DNA of 64,000 bases from Guadua angustifolia. Its lineage: Eukaryota > Streptophyta > Magnoliopsida > Poales > Poaceae. The translations under genes and the position numbers were made by a program. The notes below the pieces were generated by a model. That model saw only the letters and a list, made by a program, of their open reading frames with translations. It had not been told where the DNA came from and made no database searches. Shown piece after piece: positions 57,930-64,000 of the stretch (position 1 is the first letter of the stretch; every line of letters begins with the position of its first letter). The stretch spans positions 34,058,539 to 34,122,538 of the forward strand of contig CM070501.1 of NCBI GenBank assembly GCA_036346375.1. Direction: 5' to 3'.

Positions 57930-58900
57930 GAATTTTACTCCTTTGTGTCTTCTCTTGAACCGCTTAAGGTAGATGAAACGCTCCAAGATCCGGATTGGGT
58001 GATGGCCATGCAAGAAGAGTTAAACAATTTGAGCGGAATCAAGTATGGAAGCTTGTCGAAAGGCCCAAACAAAATGTTATCGGAACAAAATGGGTATTTG
58101 GAACAAGCAAGACGAGAATGGGATAGTGACGAGGAATAAAGCCGGTTAGTTGCTCAAGGCTTCACGCAAATCGAAGGTTTGGATTCGATGAAACGTATGC
58201 TCCGTAGCTAGGCTTGAATCTATTAGAATATTACTTGCCTTTGCTACTCACCATGATTTTAAGTCAGATCAAATGGACGTGAAAAGCGCTTTCTTGAATG
58301 GACCACTCTCGAGATGGTCTATGTTGAGCAACCACCCGGCTTCGAAGACCCAAACCATCCGGACCACGTCTACTTCCTACACAAGGCTCTCTACGGACTT
58401 AAGCAAGCAAGGCGTGGTTCGAGTGCCTTCGTGACTTTCTTCTCGGTCAAGGTTTTGTAGTCGGAAAGGCCGACCCCACTCTCTTTACTAAACATATTGA
58501 TAATGATTTATTTATATGTCAAATATATGTTGATGACATCATCTTCGGATCTACTAATGAACACTTGTGCAAAGAATTTAGCAGGATCATGACTAAGAGA
58601 TTTGAGATGTCCATGATGGGCGAGTTGAAGTTCTTCCTTGGTTTTCAAGTCAAGCAACTCAAGGAAGGAACATTCATATGCCAAACAAAATACATCAAGG
58701 ACATGCTCAAGAAGTTCGGCATGGAGAACGCCAAGCCAATCAAGACGCCAATGCAAGCCAACGGGCATCTAGACCTCGACAAAGAAGGTAAACCGGTCGT
58801 CCAAAAGGTATATCGCTCGATGATCGGTTCCCTACTTTATCTTTGTGCATCTAGGCCCGATATTATGCTTAGTGTGTGCATGTGTGCACGGTTTCAAGCC
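57930..58900 (+). pseudogene. pol: Copia reverse transcriptase, heavily frameshifted in its first half
   Basis: DPDWVMAMQEELNN begins the domain. Conceptual fragments MDVKSAFLNG, VEQPPGFEDPNHPDHVYF and KALYGLKQA are spread over several frames between 57990 and 58430, with single-base losses. FICQIYVDDIIFGSTNEHL at about 58510 carries the catalytic YVDD box, then the frame is open: MSMMGELKFFLGFQV, KTPMQANGHLD and MIGSLLYLCASRPDI. Confidence 0.9.
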
Positions 58901-59479
58901 GCTCCTAAAGAGTGTCACATGGTGGCCGTAAAGAGAATCTTGAGATATTTAGTGCACACTCCTCATTTTGGGCTTTGGTATCCTAAAGGTTCATCTTTTG
59001 AATTAGTTGGCTATTCCGATGCAGATTATGCCGGATGTAAGGTGGATAGGAAGAGTACCTCGGGAACTTGTCAATTCTTAGGTAGATCACTTGTCTCTTG
59101 GTCCTCTAAGAAGCAAAATTCCGTAGCCCTATCCACAGCCGAAGCCGAATATATAGCCGCCGGGAGTTGTTGTGCGCAATTGCTTTGGATGAGACAAACT
59201 CTAAGTGATTATGGCCTAACCTATAACCATGTGCCACTTTTGTGTGACAATGAGAGTGCCATAAAAATTGCCAACAACCCAGTCCAACACTCCCGTACAA
59301 AGCATATTGATATCCGCCATCATTTCCTAAGAGACCATTCCACCAAAGGCGATATTGAAATTCAACATGTGAGCACAATTGATCAATTAGCCGATATATT
59401 TACCAAGCCACTTGATGAGAAGAGGTTTTGTGATTTGAGGAGTGGACTAAATATTCTAGACTCTCGCAATTTAGCTTGA
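58901..59479 (+). pseudogene. pol: Copia RNase H
   Basis: This is the intact end of the frame 58565-59479. ELVGYSDADYAGCKVDRKST, STAEAEYIAAGS and LLCDNESAIKIANNP hold the catalytic acids D, E and D. HIDIRHHFLRDH and DQLADIFTKPL follow. It degrades the RNA strand after first-strand synthesis. The pol frame stops at 59477-59479. Confidence 0.93.
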
Positions 59480-59719
59480 AACATGCTCACGTTGATTGGT
59501 GATTGAAAAATATCTTAGAAAACCTTATTCTCTTTATTTCTCTTATCTTATTGTGTTTGATGGTTTTTTGATCTTCGGATCTTGTCAATCATCTTGTGAT
59601 CATAGTTTGAATTGTTGTATGGCTTGCTGATCACGTGATGACTTGACTCATTAGGTCCTCTCATCTATTTCTCGCTTCGGAGTCATTTCTGCCATTGTTT
59701 TCAATGCCATCCTGAGAAA

Positions 59720-60325
59720 ACAGTTCGGACTGTCCGAAATTCCATTCAGACTATCCGAACTGGTTCGGACTATCCGAACTTATGTTCGGACTGTCCGAAG
59801 TAGGGTCTCGGGCCTTTTAAGCCAGCCCGAGTCCCTTCTTCCTCCTTTCTTTCTTTTCAGTTCCTATCTCCGTTTCTCTCTCCTCAAACCGCCTCTCCTC
59901 GTGGATCTAAAGTTTTGGCCGGTGTTCTTGCGGATTGAGGGCTCCAAGACCCTCCCCTAGGGCAAGGGACTCCTCTTCTTCATCCTTGCGCCCTAATCTT
60001 GCTTTAGGAACCCGGCTTCTCATCTTCAAAAGGTTGGTTCAATCCTCTCCGAATGCCGGTTATTTTCGTATTTATTTTGAGAACCCTTGGACTCTAGACC
60101 ATCCTAGACCTTGCTAGGATAGTCATCCTATGATTAGATCTTAAATTTGTTGAATTATCATCTAGATTGAAAATTTAGGGTTTGTGAACTGTCACCTCGG
60201 AATGTCCGAGTTTCCATTCGGAATGTCCGAAGAGGTTCGGACTATCCGAATGAAAACTTCGGACTATCCGAAGAAACCTTCGAACTATCCGAAGATAACT
60301 TCGGACTATCCGAAGAATGTGACTT
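59720..60325. repeat. TTCGGAnnnTCCGAA word clusters between pol and the third ORF
   Basis: About four words lie at 59723-59803 and about six at 60196-60320, mostly TTCGGACTATCCGAA. The same word fills part of the LTRs. Between them is a short plus-strand frame (59935-60117) with no domain. Confidence 0.88.
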
Positions 60326-60399
60326 CATTTTAACTCTTTATTGTTAATCTAGGTCATAATTAGAGTCTAATCTTGTTTCAACCCTTCTATACCCTTAGG

Positions 60400-62041
60400 A
60401 TGGATCCCTCTCAAGGTGGCAATCCTCGTTCTAGCCAAGCCGACATCGATGCGGCTCGCTCGAAGAAGGCTAGGCATGATCTTCCACCGGTGGCTCCTCG
60501 GCGACCCGTGATCCTCCTCAGGACTCCTCCGAGTCTCCTTCCGCTCGATCGGTAGGAAGACGTAGCGTAAGCCATTCGCAAAAGGAAGAAATCTGGTCAT
60601 AAGGGTGCTTCAAGTCATGGTGGTGGTGGTGAACAAGGGGACGAAGGTCAGGGAGGCAGTGGTACTGAGGATCCTAGGGCTGCCATGCCTAGGTTGAGGG
60701 CAGCAAAGAGTGCTGCACAGCGCAGGGCTGGAGAGCTGATTGGCCCTTTGGAGATTCACCCTGCACGTCGTGCTACTCCAATGGGTGTCACTCCTAAGAA
60801 GAAAGTGGATTACTGTGTTGGGCAAGGGAGAGGCAAAGAAGTCCGTCAGCACAGAAATCAGGACCCACTGTTGTATTTGCAAGAAGATTATGTGGATAAG
60901 CGGTTCTGGAATCACTTCCAACAGGACTTCTATGATTCTGTGATTGCTGAGAAGAAGAACCCTGTGGCATTGATGCAGTACATTGACTGGGATTACATGA
61001 CACAGCAGGAGGACACAGTATTCAATGAGGTGATTGCTGCTTGTGAGCGCCACAATCTGAGAGAGATCATGTCCTTCAGGTGCAAATGGAACAATGAAGT
61101 TGTGGCACAATTCTATGCGACCCTGTATGTCGACAAAGATGCTGAGAGTACCATGTGGTTCATGGTTGATGAGCTATACTATTCCGTGACCAAGGCTCAG
61201 TTTGCTGACTGCATTGGATTCAGCACCGAGGGCTGGGAGAACTTGGACAAGCTTCATGTTGCTGACTCCGCTGGCATCAATGATTTGACTCCTCTGTATG
61301 ATGACTCTCGTAACTTCAAGTGGGCACCACAAAGGTTTGAAGCTCTTCTCGCCATTCTCATAAGTTCTTGAGGAAGACCTTGTGGCCCAAGGAGGAGACG
61401 CCACCAACATCGGTTCCTACTCTAGGAACACCTTTTGAGGATTGGTGAGGGTTCTAGGCCATTTGATGTGTTTGACTTTATTTGGCAAGAAATCCGCCTC
61501 AACTCCCTTAGCTCACATGCAGGCTGTGGATTTGCGCCTTATGTGATGTGCATGGTGGAGAGCATCTCGGTTTATGGTTTGCTAAGGATGTGGACCATGT
61601 GCCGACGAGTACGCTTTGATCAAGGCTCTACCTCCTCCAGTTCAGCCAGTTCCTCCTCCTTCCGCGCCATCTACCATGTCAGGTGCTACTGCAGCGAGGC
61701 CTACTGCAGATGATCCTTCTTCCCCAAGCGGCTCCATCAAGAACATGCTTCGTGCTATCTTTTGTCTTGGGATCAAGAATCACAAAAAGATCAAACAGAT
61801 GAATGAGAAGATCACCGACACTCGCCGTCAGCTCAATGTGATAAAGGGTAAACTCAATTTGTCGTGTTCTTCTGAGGAATCCGAGTCAGAGTCTGATTCA
61901 GCGACAGTTGATTCGGCGACACGGCAGCTCTTTGATCTTCCCGCCGTCTCCGCGCCTACTGGTGACGATGAGGGCGACTCTCAGTATGTGCCGGCTCAGG
62001 AGAACGACAGCAGCGACGACGATGATGGCAGCGAGGAGTGA
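60400..62041 (+). pseudogene. Third (envelope-position) ORF of the SIRE-type Copia element
   Basis: ATG at 60400 gives MDPSQGGNPRSSQADID. Two in-frame stops (60553-60555 and 60568-60570) precede the longest open part, to 61371, with LYLQEDYVDKRFWNHFQQDF and YIDWDYMTQQEDTVFNEVI. A frame change leads to FDVFDFIWQEIRLNSLSSHA, then another to a C-terminus with a coiled-coil-like segment (KKIKQMNEKITDTRRQLNVI) and an acidic tail. Placed after pol, it matches the extra ORF of SIRE/Maximus elements. I see no signal peptide, membrane segment or glycoprotein-like cysteine pattern, so an envelope function is not supported by sequence. Confidence 0.75.
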
Positions 62042-62479
62042 CCCCTTTTGGTGCCTTGATGCCAAAGGGGGAGTGAGGAGATTAGATTTTATCTTTCGTT
62101 ATTGCTTGGTTGGATGCTTAGTTTGCTTTGTGTTTTATTAAACTTGTGCTATGTTTAGTTGAACTATTATTGTGCTTACTGGTTTGCTTGTTGGATGCCT
62201 GATATTAATAGCTTAATTCTATTTCTCTTTGGCAATGCATTTGTGTGATATCATGTCATAACTATTTATGCAATTTATCTTGTTATATATCTTGTTATAT
62301 TCTCTCAAAGCGAAATTTAGGGGAGCTCTCTTAATATTTTCCGTAAATATGTGCATTAGATATTTCACTCAAATTATTTCAATGCACACATTTAGGGGAG
62401 CTTCTCCGTGTATTTGGTTTTCCAAATACCCTCATTTCAAATTTAATCATAAATCTAATCGTGTTGTCATCAATTCACC
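62042..62479. other. Untranslated stretch before the purine tract
   Basis: AT-rich. The motif GGGGAGCT(T/C)(C/T)TC recurs near 62322 and 62395, and GCCAAAGGGGGAG at about 62061 is a second purine-tract-like site. No coding potential. Confidence 0.5.
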
Positions 62480-62493
62480 AAAAAGGGGGAGAT
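62480..62493 (+). other. Polypurine tract of the Copia element
   Basis: AAAAAGGGGGAGAT directly precedes the 3' LTR. Confidence 0.85.
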
Positions 62494-64000
62494 TGAAAGT
62501 GCATCTTGGCCCCTTAATAATTTTGATGATTAATGACAACAAAGATTAAGTGACTAATGAGTGTTTTGAGTATGGTGAACAGATAAACACGCTCATGGAA
62601 AAGTCGCTTAAGGAAAAAGGTCCCTCAATTTGAAGAAGAAAAGGCGTCGACTAAACTCAACGACTGCGTATGTACTCTTAATTTCTTTTGAGTTTAAGAA
62701 CGACCGTACTATAAAGAGGGATAGGGCAAGAAATAGCTTTAGAATGATCTAATGTGCTCAAAGATGAATCCTAGTCTAAGTATGGGTCTATGTGTGAAGT
62801 CCTAGGGGCAAAGTGTTCAAATTGGTTCGGAGTATCCGAACATTTGTTCGGAATGTCCGAGCTGGACCCCTCGGTTGCTCTGGCAAAATTTAGTTCGGAA
62901 TGTCCGAACCTCAGTTCGGAGTATCCGAGCTAACCCTCTCTGTTGGTCCAGTTCTTTTTGGTTCGGAATGTCCGAACACTGGTTCGGAGTATCCGAACAG
63001 CCCCTCTCGGTTAGGGCTAAGTCATTATTCGGACTATCCGAAGTGTCGTTCGGACTGTCCGAACAATGCGTTCTGTTGCCCTAAGTTCTTTAGGGTTCGG
63101 ACTATCCGAAGGGTAGTTCGGACTATCCGAACCATGTGTTCAGTAGCCTGAATTCAAATGGTTCGGACTATCCGAACATGGGTTCGGACTATCCGAAAAA
63201 TGTCAAGCTGAAGTGAAAAACGGCTAGTTTTGGGAGGCTTTAAATACCTCCCCCACTCCCACCTACCAACTAACAAGTGCATTCAATTCATTTTGAGCTG
63301 TGCTCCCTCTCACTCTTGAGCTCTAGTGTTCTTCCCTCTTGATCTCTTGATTAGCAAATCTTTTGGGGGAAATCTTGTTGAGAGTTTGAGAGATTTAGAG
63401 ATTGTGAGTCATCTTGAGCACTTGGTTCATCTTCAAGCGAATCTCTTGCCGGATCTTTTACTCTTGGAGGTTGAGGACTCCTAGACGGCTAGGAGTTGCC
63501 GGTGAGCCCCCAAGCTCGTGTGGGACGCCGCCGGAAGTTTGTGAAGGTTGAATCCACCTCCGCAAGGGAAGGATTCAAAAAGTTAACGGGTGAGTGCTTG
63601 GTGCAACACCTAGAGGACAAGGGTTGAAAGAGACCCCGGCTTTGTGCCGCCTCAACGGAGACGTAGGATCCCCTCAAGGATCCGAACTTCGGGATAAATC
63701 GGTTTGTCTCCTTGGTTCTTGTTTCTCTCACTTGCTCATATTGTGCTTACTTAAATCTTTGGGGATTCAAGGGTTTGGTGGCTTCATGCATTAGATATTG
63801 AGTGGATCTCATAATCTGGAAGTTGCCCTAGCTTAGAAACTTCATTTGGTAGCAATCTAGCCTCTCAAATAACTTAGATCTACTTTTTAGGGTTTTCTTG
63901 CGAAGAGCAGTTCGGAGTATCCGAAAAGACATTCGGACTATCCGAACCACTCGGACAAATTCAAGGTATTTTCGATTGTCCAATAGTAAATTTCGTTCTT
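62494..64000 (+). repeat. 3' LTR of the Copia element, truncated by the window
   Basis: 1507 bp of the LTR are present; comparison with the 5' copy suggests roughly 70-80 bp lie beyond the window. It has about 15 mostly intact TTCGGAnnnTCCGAA words (62825-63200 and 63910-63955). GCTTTAAATACC at about 63237 is the likely TATA region. Confidence 0.93.

Larger units (their letters stand above)
52449..64000 (+). mobile_element. Copia LTR retrotransposon, SIRE/Maximus type, 3' end beyond the window
   Basis: 5' LTR 52449-53982, PBS, gag, protease, integrase, reverse transcriptase, RNase H (the Copia order), then a third ORF, a purine tract and a 3' LTR from 62494 that is cut by the window edge. 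Long LTRs, a gag with an extended coiled-coil tail and an extra ORF after pol are hallmarks of SIRE/Maximus. At least 11.5 kb. Many frameshifts and stops break every ORF in this copy. The base quintet before the element is ATCAT; the matching duplication lies outside the window. Confidence 0.95.

Noticed and set aside
60400..62041. Calling the third Copia ORF a true envelope gene
   Set aside because: No signal peptide, transmembrane helix or glycoprotein-like pattern is seen; only its position suggests it.

Overview
The window is nuclear DNA of a flowering plant, almost certainly a grass (Poaceae). Three spliced nuclear genes with plant-type introns are visible, together with many LTR retrotransposons, Tourist- and Stowaway-type MITEs and a LINE remnant of kinds usual in grass intergenic DNA. 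I cannot name the species. No CRISPR array, rRNA, tRNA or bacterial operon is visible.

Host genes: (1) a group IIc WRKY transcription factor with the WRKYGKK variant, minus strand, 12123-13040, three exons, 219 codons. (2) A complete Rab7/RabG3 small GTPase, minus strand, 28297-32476, seven exons, 206 aa, with a 27-nt exon followed by what looks like a U12-type intron. (3) A seven-exon gene, minus strand, 48066-about 50820, joining a putative organelle transit peptide, a DnaJ-type cysteine-rich zinc domain, a basic NUMOD3-like middle and four CCHC zinc knuckles. (4) A broken AP2-domain gene of the WRINKLED1 type, plus strand, 45748-47279, with an in-frame stop and several frameshifts.

Mobile DNA fills most of the rest. 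A 4.1-kb non-autonomous LTR retrotransposon (4377-8494, minus, target-site duplication GCTAT) carries a tandem array of palindrome-containing units. A 2.2-kb mini LTR retrotransposon (22692-24919, plus, TSD GAACC) has 182-bp LTRs and GC-rich cargo, and sits beside an older minus-strand LTR/PBS remnant. A LINE ORF2 tail (26.2-27.6 kb) is split by a Tourist-type MITE. A chromovirus-type Ty3/Gypsy element (36111-44654, plus, TSD GTAAA) is broken inside its integrase by a 3.3-kb minus-strand solo LTR (40198-43526, TSD CCTGT). A SIRE/Maximus-type Copia element (52449 to the window end, plus) has gag, pol and a third, envelope-position ORF; its 3' LTR runs off the window. At least eight MITE or terminal-inverted-repeat elements lie between genes, several with clear TSDs.

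The least explained signal is that several unrelated retroelement non-coding regions carry dense arrays of short odd-length palindromic words: TTCGGA-CTA-TCCGAA in the Copia LTR and around its third ORF, CCGGTC-C-GACCGG in the solo LTR, and CGGTA-G-TACCG at 21.5-22.5 kb. A perfect palindrome, GCGCTTCGAAGCGC, fills the array at 5.7-6.3 kb. Caution: the 5' LTRs of both large elements carry many small deletions relative to their 3' LTRs, so some frameshifts could be assembly error.
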